DNA of 64,000 nucleotides from NCBI RefSeq assembly GCF_014077005.1, contig NZ_JACGVC010000038.1, forward strand, positions 1 through 64,000, given 5' to 3'. Below, in pieces: positions 8,425-18,046 of the stretch. The stretch is from Colwellia sp. MB3u-45. GTDB lineage: Bacteria; Pseudomonadota; Gammaproteobacteria; Enterobacterales; Alteromonadaceae. The notes under the pieces were generated by a model. It saw only the letters and a list, made by a program, of their open reading frames with translations. It did not search any database and had not been told where the DNA came from. Position 1 is the stretch's first letter. Each line of letters begins with the position of its first letter. The translations under genes were made by a program, and so were the position numbers.

Positions 8425-8812
8425 AGCGTCTGCAATAGTGGCTAACTCGCCAGTTGAAGAAAACCTATTGAAATTAGACGTTCGATGTCGCCTGCAGGCT
8501 CAATGTGGCCATAAAAGTGATCAAATCTATACCTTCACAGATGATCTATAAACAGACGTGATAGACGCAAAAACAATATTAACTAACGCAATTATTCAAT
8601 CCATTAGTAATACAATATATTTAAATAACATCCTTGTATTCTTATTGGCATATTAAATGAAAAGGTTCTTACAGAAAATTCGTTACAGGATCAAAGCGTC
8701 TTAATGCCCCCAAAAAATGTCATTTTCAACTCAATAATTCATTAAACTTGCGTATGTCTAGGCTAACTGCTTTACTCAAATTACTAAACAATTAGTAACA
8801 AGGATGTATGTA

Positions 8813-9538
8813 ATGATTAGCAGACAACTAAAGGGGCTTTGTTTTCTCTTATTCCTTTCAAGCTGTGCTCAAGTCCCTGAATCTAGCGTAACGCTATCTC
8901 AATCTATCGGAAAAGATATACAGTCGATGTATATAGCACACACTCGCTTTGTCGATGCCTATTTTGATGAATTAGAGAGAAAAAGAAATAAGTTTATTGA
9001 TGATATATACACACCTGCTGTTATCTCTAAATCTATACAAAAAGATCTTAAGGATGCAAAAGATAAAAATTCACAAGGAGATTCAGCTTTATTTTGGATT
9101 CAAACGGCTTATTTAAATACAGATGGACTTACTAAAAAAGAAGTTGATGATGCTCAAGCTGCAGCTCTAGGAGCTATGGAAGTATTTCACACTACGATAT
9201 ATGAGCAAATTGAAGATAAGCGAACTAGTTTATTAGTCGGAACCCAAGCAAAAAGGCATTCACTCCAAGAAGCATTACAAGCAAACTATCAAAATATTAT
9301 AAGAAAAAATGCTTCTATAAGTGGGTTACTTTTAAGCGTTGTAGAAGTACATAATTCTCAAGAAGAAGTATTGATGAAGTTAGATATAGACCCTGACTTA
9401 AGACAAAACCTAGGAGGTTCCCTCGCTGATATATCCGATAAGCTGGAAGACTTTGGAAAGGATGTTAGTGATAAAAACTACCAGTTTGATGAGCTTGATG
9501 AAAAATTGAAGAGTTTTAGTGAGAAAATATTTAAGTAA
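8813..9538 (+). CDS. unknown lipoprotein, helical
   Basis: 241 residues from the ATG at 8813, preferred over the ATG at 8804 because AAGGA at 8800-8804 then sits about 8 nt upstream. The N-terminus MISRQLKGLCFLLFLSSCAQ is a lipoprotein signal with lipobox LSSC. The rest is rich in Glu, Lys, Asp and Gln and is predicted by eye to be mostly helical or coiled, like periplasmic tethered helical proteins. No family was recognised. It is followed 49 nt later by a small acidic protein gene, and the two probably form a unit. It lies inside the accessory-looking stretch bounded by the 41-nt repeats. Confidence 0.7.
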   Translation: MISRQLKGLCFLLFLSSCAQVPESSVTLSQSIGKDIQSMYIAHTRFVDAYFDELERKRNKFIDDIYTPAVISKSIQKDLKDAKDKNSQGDSALFWIQTAYLNTDGLTKKEVDDAQAAALGAMEVFHTTIYEQIEDKRTSLLVGTQAKRHSLQEALQANYQNIIRKNASISGLLLSVVEVHNSQEEVLMKLDIDPDLRQNLGGSLADISDKLEDFGKDVSDKNYQFDELDEKLKSFSEKIFK

Positions 9539-9587
9539 TTACATAGTGTAATAAGTGTTCAAACATAATTTGATAAGGAATTTTCAG

Positions 9588-9884
9588 ATGAATTTACCTA
9601 CATTTGATCGAAATAGAATGAGACAGAAAAAGGAGAATTTTTTAAATCGCTTAGATGAAGACTTATCTGAGCATTATAGTGATGAGTTAAGAGATTTAGA
9701 AGGCTTTGATAATGAACTTCTTGCTGAATTAGGTGGAAATACAACCCAATTGAATGACGTGATTGATGAGTTAAAAAATGCTCAAAAACAAAATTTATCG
9801 CAAGCTCAATTGATTACGAATGTTAGAGCCTTAGGGACTAACACATATGAGTTTGCTAGAAAGGTTTCGGAACTTATTCCCTAA
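9588..9884 (+). CDS. small charged helical protein, partner of the upstream lipoprotein
   Basis: 98 residues from the ATG at 9588, which has AAGGA (9575-9579) 8 nt upstream. An alternative GTG at 9555 would add 11 residues but has no ribosome-binding site. The sequence (MNLPTFDRNRMRQKKENFLN..) is charged, with no signal peptide and no membrane segment, and probably forms helices. No family was recognised. Position suggests cotranscription with the lipoprotein gene. Confidence 0.65.
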   Translation: MNLPTFDRNRMRQKKENFLNRLDEDLSEHYSDELRDLEGFDNELLAELGGNTTQLNDVIDELKNAQKQNLSQAQLITNVRALGTNTYEFARKVSELIP

Positions 9885-10316
9885 ATTAAAACTTAGAGCA
9901 GTTTTGGTGGATATTGATTTAAAGGGCGCTAATAGGAAATCCTTTTTATTCGTATTAGTGGCTGTGACCCTTACTTCTTCAGCTATACCGTAGATATGCT
10001 GTTGACTATTCCGTTTCACATTTTAGCCAACAACAGTTCCCCTTTAACAGGTGTAATGAGCTGTAGGATAGAAGATGATCGGAGGGGGTAAGTTCTCCGC
10101 GAAGCGGTTTAGTTCAACGCCTATTATGGAGACTTCTCAGTAATATGACAAAAGTGATTCATTAGAAAATATATGGCAAAAAATTTTGGGCTAACTTCCG
10201 CTTAGCGCACCAACAAGGCCTAAATGACAAAAGAAAAGAACCACAACATTTAGTGGTTAGTCGGGCTAAGTGAATAGCCCTTCTAGCTTTCTCACCTTTA
10301 CTTTGTCAGGCATTAT
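9885..10316. other. intergenic region containing repeat copy B
   Basis: About 430 bp with no gene. A GC-richer patch around 10080-10130 (CCGCGAAGCGG) and the structured repeat at 10242-10282 stand out. The end of astB (minus strand) lies immediately to the right, so the repeat hairpins could also act as its terminator. Confidence 0.4.
10242..10282 (+). repeat. 41-nt structured repeat, copy B
   Basis: CACAACATTTAGTGGT followed by a GGGCTAAGTGAATAGCCC hairpin. It matches the reverse complement of 6453-6493 with about five differences. The two copies are inverted and bracket 3.8 kb of accessory-looking DNA. Confidence 0.7.
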
Positions 10317-11654
10317 TTATTGCTGAAAACGATAAACTGATCCTAGCGATAATATCTGAGAAAGCTCGTCTAATGCTGTTCGTGACTCAATAAGCAATTG
10401 TGGGTCTCTTAAATCATCTATCAGCAATTTATCGCGATAATGAGTATTGACCCAAGCAACTAGCTTCGTATACAAGGCATTAGTTAACAAACAATCAGGG
10501 TTAACCGCACCTAGTTCTTGCTCTGTCATGGCAACTCTCAACCGTAAACATGCTGGGCCTCCGCCATTTTTCATACTTTCATTAACGTCAAAAAACTCAA
10601 CATGGTTAACCGGATTATCACCGGTAGTTAAAGACTGTAAATAATCATAAACACTGGCATTATCACGGCAATGTGTTGGCGCAATAATAGCCATTGAATT
10701 ATCTTTTAAGGTCACTATTTGCGTATTAAAAAGATAGCTATTTACCGCATCTTTAATCGAAACTTGTTCTGTCGAAACTTCCAAGAAATGCAGCTTGTCA
10801 CCGCCAAATTTACCCATAAGCTCTTCTTTAAATAACGCGGCATTGAGGTAGGCTTGCTCGTGGTAAAGAAAAACATTTTGATTACCTACTGCAATTACAT
10901 CATTATGAAATACGCCCTGATCGATTACCTCAGGATTTTGCTGCACAAAAACGGTATTCTCAGCCGACAAGCCATGTAATCTGGCTATTGCCTGACTAGC
11001 TTCTAACGTTTGCCGTGCAGGAAATTTTGTAGGTGCCGGTTTGTTACGATTAAAGGCTGAACGGCCATAGGTAAATATCTCGACGCCTTGTTCACCATAG
11101 CCCTGGCATAAACGCGTATGATTAGCGGCGCCTTCATCACCAAAATGTTCATTGTCATTTAGGTGTTGGTGATGCTGAAAGTACTTATCATCAACGAACA
11201 TGGCTTTGAGGATATTACTGGTTGTTTCGGGCTCTAACGAGCGATGAAATTTATTGGCTAAATTAGCGGCGGTAAAATGTAATTTTTGATCCAAGGTATC
11301 TGCTGAAGGAGATACGGTTGCCGCATTCGCCGTCCACATGCTTGATGCTGAGCAACAAGCAGCGAGAAGCGTGGGTGATGCCTTGTATGCTGCTGCCAAT
11401 ATTTGGGCGTCTGTGCCCTGAAAACCTAATCTTTTTAAGGTATAAATATCAGGGCGTTCTTGCGGGGCAAATACGCCTTGATGTAGTCCCATATCATGCA
11501 AGGCTTTCATCTTTTTCAAACCCTGTAATGCGGCACTTTTAGGATTTGAACTCTCAGTAGCATTCGATAAAGAAGCTACATTGCCCTCAGATAAACCAGC
11601 ATAATTGTGCGTAGGGCCAACTAAGCCATCAAAATTCACTTCAATACTTTTCAT
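10317..11654 (-). CDS. astB: N-succinylarginine dihydrolase
   Basis: 445 residues, the normal AstB length (about 447), starting [22 protein letters not shown], the strongly conserved AstB N-terminus. It also contains [12 protein letters not shown] and the C-terminal [14 protein letters not shown] block with the catalytic cysteine. It hydrolyses N2-succinylarginine to succinylornithine, ammonia and CO2, the second step of the AST pathway for arginine use. The other ast genes are not adjacent, so it appears as a lone gene here. Cytoplasmic. Confidence 0.95.
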   Translation of the reverse strand: MKSIEVNFDGLVGPTHNYAGLSEGNVASLSNATESSNPKSAALQGLKKMKALHDMGLHQGVFAPQERPDIYTLKRLGFQGTDAQILAAAYKASPTLLAACCSASSMWTANAATVSPSADTLDQKLHFTAANLANKFHRSLEPETTSNILKAMFVDDKYFQHHQHLNDNEHFGDEGAANHTRLCQGYGEQGVEIFTYGRSAFNRNKPAPTKFPARQTLEASQAIARLHGLSAENTVFVQQNPEVIDQGVFHNDVIAVGNQNVFLYHEQAYLNAALFKEELMGKFGGDKLHFLEVSTEQVSIKDAVNSYLFNTQIVTLKDNSMAIIAPTHCRDNASVYDYLQSLTTGDNPVNHVEFFDVNESMKNGGGPACLRLRVAMTEQELGAVNPDCLLTNALYTKLVAWVNTHYRDKLLIDDLRDPQLLIESRTALDELSQILSLGSVYRFQQ

Positions 11655-12127
11655 TATTTTGTCTCGAATACCATTATTTATTAAAACATATTAGAACAGA
11701 GCAAAGTATGTACCACTAAAAGACTAACCTTAGTTATCAATAACTTGTGAACTTAGGTATTTGCTTACATTAAACTTTGCAACACAGTAGGGCAGAGTAA
11801 CACAGACATGACTATATCAACGCACGAATACAAGGCACCCTAGCGCTTTAATACTCTGATACCAAGGGGGTCAGTTATTGCTCAATCACAGGTTGTGTTT
11901 ATAAAAAAGGGCGATTAAAAAGCCGACTCAAAACATCGGGCTTTAACTGATAAGTCACTGGTTAGTGAATGTTTAGTGTAATATTGATTTTTAAGCTCTG
12001 TCAGCGATTGTTCTCAAGGTTTTGTATTATGATCACCTTAAAAAGTTAAAGTGATCATAGCTAAAAATTATGTAAGGTCGCAGAGTATTAAGATATAAAA
12101 GTTAACTGATACCCTGCAGGGTTATGC
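11655..12127. other. intergenic region between astB and the fasciclin gene
   Basis: About 470 bp without a gene. It contains an imperfect GC-rich hairpin near 11915-11944 (AAAGCCGA..TCGGGCTTT) and a 9-bp inverted repeat TATGATCAC/GTGATCATA (12028-12036 with 12051-12059, 14-nt loop) just past the fasciclin stop codon. The latter may be a termination or regulatory structure. It must also hold the astB promoter. Confidence 0.4.
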
Positions 12128-12640
12128 TTACTTAGGCATTAGTACTGTGTCAATAACGTGTATCACGCCATTACTTGCTTTTACATCTGCCATGATAACT
12201 TTTGCGTTGTTTATCATTACATTTCCATCAACAACTTCAACCATCAACATTTCACCTTGAACACTAGTTGCACTGTCTATTTTCACAACATCTGTTGACA
12301 TCACTTTTCCAGAAACTACGTGATAGGTTAAAATTGAAGCAAGTTTATCTTTGTTTTCTGGTTCTAGCAGCATTTCAACGGTACCTTCAGGTAACTTTGC
12401 AAAAGCTTCATCTGTTGGTGCAAATACTGTAAAAGGCCCTTCACCTTTAAGCGTGTCAACTAACCCCGCCGCTTTAATTGCTGCAACCAGGGTGTTGAAA
12501 GAACCATTTTCAGCGGCCACATCGACAATGTCTTTTTTCATACCGTGATCACCTTCATTATGATGACCTGCAAAAGCGGCAGGCATAAAAGCTAAGCTGG
12601 CAACCATAAGTGATAATACTGCAATAAATTTATTTAACAT
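12128..12640 (-). CDS. secreted fasciclin (FAS1) domain protein
   Basis: 170 residues: a signal peptide (MLNKFIAVLSLMVASLAFMPAAFA), a short His-rich linker (GHHNEGDHGM), and one FAS1 domain with its two conserved boxes, GPFTVFAPTDEAFAKLP and the C-terminal NGVIHVIDTVLMPK. Bacterial single-FAS1 proteins are periplasmic or surface proteins linked to adhesion or matrix binding; the partner is unknown. Transcribed alone, away from speA. Confidence 0.9.
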   Translation of the reverse strand: MLNKFIAVLSLMVASLAFMPAAFAGHHNEGDHGMKKDIVDVAAENGSFNTLVAAIKAAGLVDTLKGEGPFTVFAPTDEAFAKLPEGTVEMLLEPENKDKLASILTYHVVSGKVMSTDVVKIDSATSVQGEMLMVEVVDGNVMINNAKVIMADVKASNGVIHVIDTVLMPK

Positions 12641-13013
12641 GATATTTCCTATTTAGTGATTACTGGTTTGACTACGCGTTTGTTACATTAAGGTTACGTA
12701 TGGTTAATAGGATAAGATCATTTTGATTAAATTATAGGCAACAAAATATTAGAAGCTACACTTAATATCGCTAGACTATTGGCTACGCATACTAAAAAAC
12801 TGGGTTTAAATCGACTAAATAATAGCTTAACTTTATAGCGCTAACGCTTCGAATAGCCTTGAAAACCTAGTTCACAATCACTAATCAATAATATTTTACA
12901 TTTGTAACGATTTTTTTTGTTGGACATTAAACTGCTCATAAACTCTAATTCGCGCCAATTACTTATGATGAATTATCATTTTATTATTAAATAAAATGGC
13001 TAAAGGAAAACGA
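12641..13013. other. divergent intergenic region between the fasciclin gene and speA
   Basis: About 370 bp of AT-rich DNA that must contain both promoters. No gene or clear operator was recognised. Confidence 0.4.
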
Positions 13014-14924
13014 ATGAATAAAGATAATCTTGATCACGCACGTGCACACTATAACGTACGTCATTGGAGTCAGGGCTATTTCGGTATAAATGATGCGGGA
13101 AATGTATATGTTGCACCTAAAGTTGACCATCAAGACCATACGGTAGAATTAAGTACTATTGCTAAGATGATTGAAAGTAAGGGCTTAACGCTACCTGCTT
13201 TAGTGCGATTTCCACAAATAATCCATCATCGTATTCACAGCTTGTGTGAAGCCTTTAATAAAGCAATAGAAGACTATGATTATCAGCAAAAATATTTATT
13301 AGTTTATCCTATTAAAGTTAATCAACAGCGTGAAGTTGTTGATGAGATTTTGGCTAGCCAAAATAACAAAGAATTCACACAATTAGGACTTGAAGCAGGT
13401 AGTAAAGCAGAATTGTTGGCTGTTTTGGCCATGGCTCAAAAAGTTTCTTCGGTTATTGTTTGTAATGGTTACAAAGACCGAGAGTATGTGCGTTTGGCAT
13501 TAATCGGCGAAAAGTTAGGCCATCAAGTTCATATTGTTTTAGAGAAAATGTCTGAACTGGAGATGATTTTAGCTGAAGCGAAAAAACTGAATGTAGAACC
13601 TAGATTAGGCATACGCGTTCGCTTAGCGTCTCAAGGTAAAGGTAAATGGCAAGCCAGTGGCGGTGAAAAATCAAAGTTTGGTTTGTCAGCTTCACAAGTT
13701 CTTAACGTGGTTAAAATACTTAAAGCAGAAAACATGCTTGATGCGTTAAAACTGGTGCACTTTCACTTAGGCTCGCAAATAGCCAATATAAGAGATGTTA
13801 GATTAGGTGTTAGTGAAGCGGCGCGTTTTTATTGTGAGCTTCGCCATCTTGGTGCCGGGCTTTTATGTATGGATGTGGGTGGTGGTTTGGCCATTGACTA
13901 TGATGGTACACGCAGCCAATCACATAACTCAATGAACTATAGTGTTGCGGAATATGCTAATAATATTGTCCATACTATTGGCGATATTTGTAAGAGTTAT
14001 CAGCAACCCATGCCGATGATTATTTCAGAATCAGGCAGAGCATTAACCGCGCATCATGCGGTATTAATTTCTAATGTTATTGGCGCAGAATCTTATGAAC
14101 CAGAAGAGATAAAAGCGCCCATGCTTGACGAGTCTGTCTTGTTAAATAATATGTGGCGTTCGTTAAAGCAATTAAATGACCGTAATGATGATCGCGCTCT
14201 TATTGAAATTTATCACGACACGCAAAGTGATTTAGCTGAAGTACACAGCCAATTTTCTATGGGATTATTAAACTTAACCCAGCGAGCTTGGGCAGAACAA
14301 ATTAACTTGCGTGTTTGTTATGAATTAAATAAATTAATGGATACTAAAAACCGTTTCCATCGCCCGATAATTGATGGCTTAACTGAAAAGCTTGCAGATA
14401 AATTTTTTGTTAACTTTTCTTTATTTCAATCATTACCCGATGCGTGGGGCATAGATCAGGTTTTTCCTGTTTTACCGTTAAATAATTTAGAAAAATCACA
14501 TGAAAAAAGAGCGGTGTTATTAGACATTACTTGTGATTCAGATGGCGCTATTGACCATTATGTTGACGGCCAAGGCATTGAAAGCACATTACCTGTACCT
14601 GCATGGACAGAAGATGAACCTTATTTGCTGGGTTTCTTCTTAGTCGGTGCTTATCAAGAAATTTTAGGTGATATGCATAATCTATTTGGTGACACACACA
14701 GTGCTGTTGTGTTCATTAATGACGACGGTGCAGCAGAAATCACTGAAATTAATGAAGGTGATACGGTTGAAGATATGTTGCGTTATGTACATTTAGACCC
14801 AGAATTATTTAAACGAACTTATTCTGAGCTTATCGATGCAAGATTATCAAAAACTGAAGGTGAACAAATTTTTAATGAATTAGAAGCCGGCTTAAAGGGT
14901 TATACCTATCTTGAAGATTTGTAG
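13014..14924 (+). CDS. speA: biosynthetic arginine decarboxylase
   Basis: 636 residues from the ATG at 13014, chosen over the ATG at 12996 because AAGGA (13002-13006) sits correctly before it. The PLP-binding lysine lies in YPIKVNQQ (about K101); LVHFHLGSQ and the glycine-rich [12 protein letters not shown] loop are further fold-III decarboxylase motifs, and the C-terminal half matches SpeA rather than LysA. It converts arginine to agmatine. speB follows after 12 nt, so the pair forms the arginine to agmatine to putrescine operon. Confidence 0.95.
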   Translation: MNKDNLDHARAHYNVRHWSQGYFGINDAGNVYVAPKVDHQDHTVELSTIAKMIESKGLTLPALVRFPQIIHHRIHSLCEAFNKAIEDYDYQQKYLLVYPIKVNQQREVVDEILASQNNKEFTQLGLEAGSKAELLAVLAMAQKVSSVIVCNGYKDREYVRLALIGEKLGHQVHIVLEKMSELEMILAEAKKLNVEPRLGIRVRLASQGKGKWQASGGEKSKFGLSASQVLNVVKILKAENMLDALKLVHFHLGSQIANIRDVRLGVSEAARFYCELRHLGAGLLCMDVGGGLAIDYDGTRSQSHNSMNYSVAEYANNIVHTIGDICKSYQQPMPMIISESGRALTAHHAVLISNVIGAESYEPEEIKAPMLDESVLLNNMWRSLKQLNDRNDDRALIEIYHDTQSDLAEVHSQFSMGLLNLTQRAWAEQINLRVCYELNKLMDTKNRFHRPIIDGLTEKLADKFFVNFSLFQSLPDAWGIDQVFPVLPLNNLEKSHEKRAVLLDITCDSDGAIDHYVDGQGIESTLPVPAWTEDEPYLLGFFLVGAYQEILGDMHNLFGDTHSAVVFINDDGAAEITEINEGDTVEDMLRYVHLDPELFKRTYSELIDARLSKTEGEQIFNELEAGLKGYTYLEDL

Positions 14925-14936
14925 AGAGTAAGTGTA

Positions 14937-15863
14937 ATGAAAAATATTTTCAATCAAGTAGATGAGTCTATTTATTCAAATGCAATGACATTTTTACGTC
15001 AGCCTTTAGTGCAAAATCCAGTGGAGTCAGCTGCGGATATTGTGGTTTTAGGCTTACCATATGACATGGCCACCACTGGGCGTTCAGGCGCTCGAATGGG
15101 CCCTACTGCCATTAGACAAGCGTCGGTTAATTTGGCTTGGGAAGGTCAGCGATTTCCTTGGTCTTTTCGCTTATTAAAACACTGTAACATAGTGGATGCT
15201 GGCGACTTGGTGTTCTCTCCTGGAGACTCTGCGCACTTCTGTGCGCAAGTTGAAACCGCTATAGGCCAGTTACTTGACTCGGGTAAAACGGTTTTATCGT
15301 TAGGAGGAGATCACTTTGTTACTTTGCCCATACTACGCGCTTATGCGAAAAAATTTGGCACTATGGCACTGATTCATTTTGATGCCCATACCGATACCTA
15401 TAACAATGGCAGCTGTTATGATCACGGCACTATGTTTTATCATGCGCCGAAAGAAAAACTGATAGATAAAGCTAAATCTATTCAAGTGGGTATTCGCACT
15501 AATTACCAAGAGAAAGACCATGGTTTTTCTGTGATTAATGCCATGCAGGCCAATGATATGAGTGTAGAGGAGATCACCGCATTAATTAAAGCTAGGGTGG
15601 GCAATACCCCTGTTTACCTAACCTTTGATATTGACTGCTTAGATCCCGCCTTTGCCCCAGGTACAGGTACACCCGTATGTGGCGGTTTAACTACAGATAA
15701 AGTATTAAGAATTTTGCGCGCTTTAGTGGGTATTAACCTGGTTGGTATGGATGTGGTTGAAGTAGCACCTGCCTATGATAACAGTGAAGTTACCGCATTA
15801 GCCGCGGCAACAATAGCTCTAGAGTTAGCCCATATTTGGACGACTAAACATAAGCTGAGATAA
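14937..15863 (+). CDS. speB: agmatinase
   Basis: 308 residues with the binuclear manganese motifs of the ureohydrolase family: [18 protein letters not shown] and [18 protein letters not shown]. It hydrolyses agmatine to putrescine and urea. It begins 12 nt after speA with GAGAG upstream. Length matches E. coli SpeB (306). Confidence 0.95.
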   Translation: MKNIFNQVDESIYSNAMTFLRQPLVQNPVESAADIVVLGLPYDMATTGRSGARMGPTAIRQASVNLAWEGQRFPWSFRLLKHCNIVDAGDLVFSPGDSAHFCAQVETAIGQLLDSGKTVLSLGGDHFVTLPILRAYAKKFGTMALIHFDAHTDTYNNGSCYDHGTMFYHAPKEKLIDKAKSIQVGIRTNYQEKDHGFSVINAMQANDMSVEEITALIKARVGNTPVYLTFDIDCLDPAFAPGTGTPVCGGLTTDKVLRILRALVGINLVGMDVVEVAPAYDNSEVTALAAATIALELAHIWTTKHKLR

Positions 15864-15876
15864 TAGATTATTAAGA

Positions 15877-15936
15877 GGCAAATAATGGTTGGTTAAAATA
15901 AGCGACGATGGAGCAAAAACCAACTGTTATTTGTCC
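15877..15936. terminator. large imperfect hairpin downstream of speB
   Basis: GGCAAATAATGGTTGGTT pairs with the downstream AACCAACTGTTATTTGTCC (about 13 of 15 core positions), followed by a short T-rich run. A plausible terminator of the speAB operon, about 15 bp after the stop codon. Confidence 0.45.
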
Positions 15937-15963
15937 TTTTGAGTGACTTGTAATATTTTTTAT

Positions 15964-15986
15964 ACCATAATATATTATATATTGGT
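15964..15986. promoter_or_regulatory. AT-rich imperfect palindrome upstream of parD
   Basis: ACCATAATATA..TATATATTGGT lies 20-42 bp before the parD ATG, where ParD-type antitoxins usually bind to autorepress. The dyad is imperfect. Confidence 0.35.
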
Positions 15987-16005
15987 ATTTATCGGATTTT
16001 ATATC

Positions 16006-16245
16006 ATGGCTAAAAATACAAGCGTGACATTGGGCGATCATTTTGATCAGTTTATAAACCAACAACTGAAAACTGGTCGTTATGGCTCAGCAAGTGAAAT
16101 TGTTAGAGCAGGATTAAGAGCATTAGAAGATCAAGAAACTAAACTTTTAAACTTACGCAATATGCTAATTCAAGGCGAACAAAGCGGTATTGCCGATTAC
16201 AGCTTTGAAAGTTTGTTGACTGAGCTAGATAAAGATAACCATTAA
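16006..16245 (+). CDS. parD: ParD-family antitoxin
   Basis: 79 residues from the ATG at 16006 (MAKNTSVTLGDHFDQFINQQ). It has a ribbon-helix-helix N-terminus and the family-typical GRYGSASEIVRAGLRALED stretch, then a C-terminal tail that should wrap the toxin. A longer frame from 15943 has a hydrophobic extension unlike ParD and is rejected. Its stop overlaps the toxin start by 1 nt (TAATG), as in coupled toxin-antitoxin operons. Confidence 0.92.
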   Translation: MAKNTSVTLGDHFDQFINQQLKTGRYGSASEIVRAGLRALEDQETKLLNLRNMLIQGEQSGIADYSFESLLTELDKDNH

Positions 16246-16538
16246 TGAATGATTTTTTGCTATCTTCGAAAGCCAAATCAGATTTAATTAAAATAGCTAA
16301 ATATTCCCAATTAACTTGGGGCATACCTCAACGGAACGACTACCTAAAAATATTAGATAGTACATTTCAGCTGTTAGCTCATGAGCCAGAACTAGGACTC
16401 AATTGCGATTACATTAGGGCGGGTTACAGCAAATACCCACAAGCTAGCCATGTAATTTATTACAAAGAGTATAAAAAAAGCCAAATATTTATAGTGCGTA
16501 TATTACATAAAAGTATGGATGTGAACTCCGCACTCTAG
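16245..16538 (+). CDS. parE: ParE/RelE-superfamily toxin
   Basis: 97 residues (MNDFLLSSKAKSDLIKIAKY..) with the ParE pattern: an N-terminal SxxAxxDLxxI helix pair, LAHEPELGLNCDYIRAGYSKYP, and the final strand IVRILHKSMDVNSAL. ParE toxins poison DNA gyrase and are held inactive by ParD. The start codon overlaps the parD stop, indicating translational coupling. Confidence 0.92.
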   Translation: MNDFLLSSKAKSDLIKIAKYSQLTWGIPQRNDYLKILDSTFQLLAHEPELGLNCDYIRAGYSKYPQASHVIYYKEYKKSQIFIVRILHKSMDVNSAL

Positions 16539-16635
16539 AAAAATATAGACATAATGACTCCCACGAAGTGCTAGCTTTTCCGTTTGATTTCCTTGTTTAC
16601 ATTGCTCAACTTGCCCCTCCTTCCTCATTATTAGC

Positions 16636-17094
16636 TTACGGTTTACTCGAATGCTTTTTCGTATCGTGGTATTGCCACAAAACGTTAATTATTTTCCACT
16701 CGTTATTTTCATTTTTATATAAGTGCATGTAATCAATCCAATCATCAGCTGTTAATTTTACCGATGCAACTCGGTTATCAATATCAAGTATATTGATATC
16801 AATTTTGGGAGGTGATGGAAATTTATTACCATCTTTGTTGTAGTTTTCAGCCACCCAAACCATCGTTTCAAAATCGGTCTCCATGATAAACTCTGTACCA
16901 TCTTTAGCCTTCCAGTAAGTTCTTTTAGCTAACTTTTTATCTAGGCCTCTTTTCATTAAATCCGGTTCGACTTTGTGTTGTGACTCTATATAATCGAGCA
17001 CTGCTCTTTTTACTTTTTGATTATCAATATCCGTATCAGCTATTACAGCACAAGAGAAAAGAACAGATAAGGTTAAAACTATAACTCGAAGCAT
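16636..17094 (-). CDS. secreted NTF2-like (putative lumazine-binding, Lumazine_bd_2) protein
   Basis: 152 residues with a signal peptide (MLRVIVLTLSVLFSCAVIA) and an NTF2-like fold pattern: AVLDYIES near the start of the domain, the basic stretch MKRGLDKKLAKRTYW, and the C-terminal VASVKLTADDWIDYMHLYK..WKIINVLW, which is characteristic of the Lumazine_bd_2 family. Biochemical role unknown; probably periplasmic. It has its own promoter, and no operon partner is visible. Confidence 0.75.
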   Translation of the reverse strand: MLRVIVLTLSVLFSCAVIADTDIDNQKVKRAVLDYIESQHKVEPDLMKRGLDKKLAKRTYWKAKDGTEFIMETDFETMVWVAENYNKDGNKFPSPPKIDINILDIDNRVASVKLTADDWIDYMHLYKNENNEWKIINVLWQYHDTKKHSSKP

Positions 17095-17496
17095 TGGACT
17101 TCCTTTAGTAAGCTAACAACCTATTATGTATACGTATCAGTAACACACGCACCAAAATTAACATTTAATTTACATTAATATCCCATACTTTCAAAATATT
17201 AGAAACTAGTAATGCTAACTAACATGTATATTAGGGCGTGTTACTAACACCTCTCAGTAATACACCCTGAACACAAAAAATAAAATACATTAAATTCATG
17301 TGGTTAAGTATATTTATTTAGTGTTTATTATAATATATCGCAAAATTTTTAGCTGGAATGTCAGGAATGCACACAAAGTTAGCATTAGCCGTTTTATGAT
17401 GCACGACCGCTTTGCTAGCTTTACAGCTGTCAGTCTTGATAAAAACCTATAAAGCCAAAGTGATAGTGATAGTGATAGTGATAGTGATAGTTTGAG
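17095..17496. other. intergenic region with a hexamer tandem repeat
   Basis: About 400 bp with no gene. It includes the AGTGAT repeat at 17459-17490. The minus-strand sequence here would be the downstream part of the RimK-like remnant, but no recognisable continuation was found. Confidence 0.4.
17459..17490. repeat. tandem hexamer repeat (AGTGAT), 5.3 copies
   Basis: Five perfect AGTGAT units plus AG. It lies just beyond the end of the RimK-like remnant. Such hexamers keep frame when translated, but no gene uses it now. Confidence 0.9.
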
Positions 17497-17700
17497 CTAA
17501 TACATATTTGCAGTAGGTAAGGTTTCAACACGGCCTGAAGCGACTTTATTTTTATTATGCTGATATATTTGCCAATGGTTATTAACCCTATAATAACGAC
17601 AAGTAAATATTGCTTTGCCATTTACAACACCGATACGCCAATCAAACTCTGTCTACCAATATTCTTCTGCAATCAGTAACAACGAACGGTTAAATATCAT
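17497..17700 (-). pseudogene. remnant of a RimK-like ATP-grasp ligase gene
   Basis: Minus-strand translation from 17700 gives an ATP-grasp segment: LLLIAEEYW, an in-frame TAG (17655-17653), then TEFDWRIGVVNGKAIFTCRY and NNHWQIYQHN..SGRVETLP, then a stop at 17499-17497. This matches the family region xxAxEFxxTEFDWRIGxxxxxPLxxCKYxxxxxHWQI of the RimK-like ligases that carry an extra N-terminal domain. Start, N-terminal half and C-terminus are missing. The upstream end coincides with the start of the C39-like fragment on the other strand. Family match is from memory. Confidence 0.7.
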
Positions 17701-17702
17701 GA

Positions 17703-17912
17703 GTACTTATTAGCACATATCGATTAGATAGAAAAAACCCTCATTCGGTGGTGATCAGTGGTTATGATAAGCAGTACTTTTATCTAGATGATCCTGATCC
17801 AGATGAAAAGTTTCAAGATCATAATGATTGCCAATATATGCCGATTCTATTTGATAACTTTGAACCAATGTCAGTATTTTCTGCAAGAGGAGGAATAATA
17901 ACTTCTATATAA
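17703..17912 (+). pseudogene. C-terminal remnant of a C39-like peptidase protein
   Basis: An open frame of 70 codons with no start codon, ending at TAA 17910-17912. It encodes PHSVVISGYDKQYFYLDDPD followed by PDEKFQDHNDCQYMPI, matching the C-terminal HWVVxxGYDxxFxYxxDPDxD....DCQYxPI region of the peptidase C39-like proteins (often fused to GNAT) that accompany RimK-like genes. The N-terminal catalytic part is gone. It abuts the RimK-like fragment head to head at about 17700. Confidence 0.6.
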
Positions 17913-18046
17913 ATCAATAATTAATGAAGTTTATGTAGGTTAACAAAATTATGTAATCAGACTGACAAAAATATTTAACTATCAATTATTAATAAAAATA
18001 GCGAGTATTCCAACAATAGTATTTATTAACCACAAAAGAGAACACC

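Larger units (their letters stand above)
7426..8803. other. 1.4-kb gene-free region
   Basis: No credible CDS in six frames; stop codons are dense throughout. The left part holds the group II intron candidate (7489-7899). The right part holds two strong hairpins (8324-8352 and 8386-8424). A 74-codon open frame without a start codon (8327-8548, ending TFTDDL) overlaps the hairpins and is probably chance. Base composition is locally less AT-rich than its neighbours around 7490-7680. Confidence 0.5.

Noticed and set aside
8327-8548. Open frame of 74 codons in the gene-free region
   Set aside because: No start codon, no ribosome-binding site, and it overlaps two hairpins.
10180-10285. Integron attC site
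   Set aside because: Hairpin-forming, but lacks the paired GTTRRRY / RYYYAAC ends, and no integrase is present.
17459-17490. CRISPR-like repeat
   Set aside because: It is a simple hexamer tandem repeat with no spacers.
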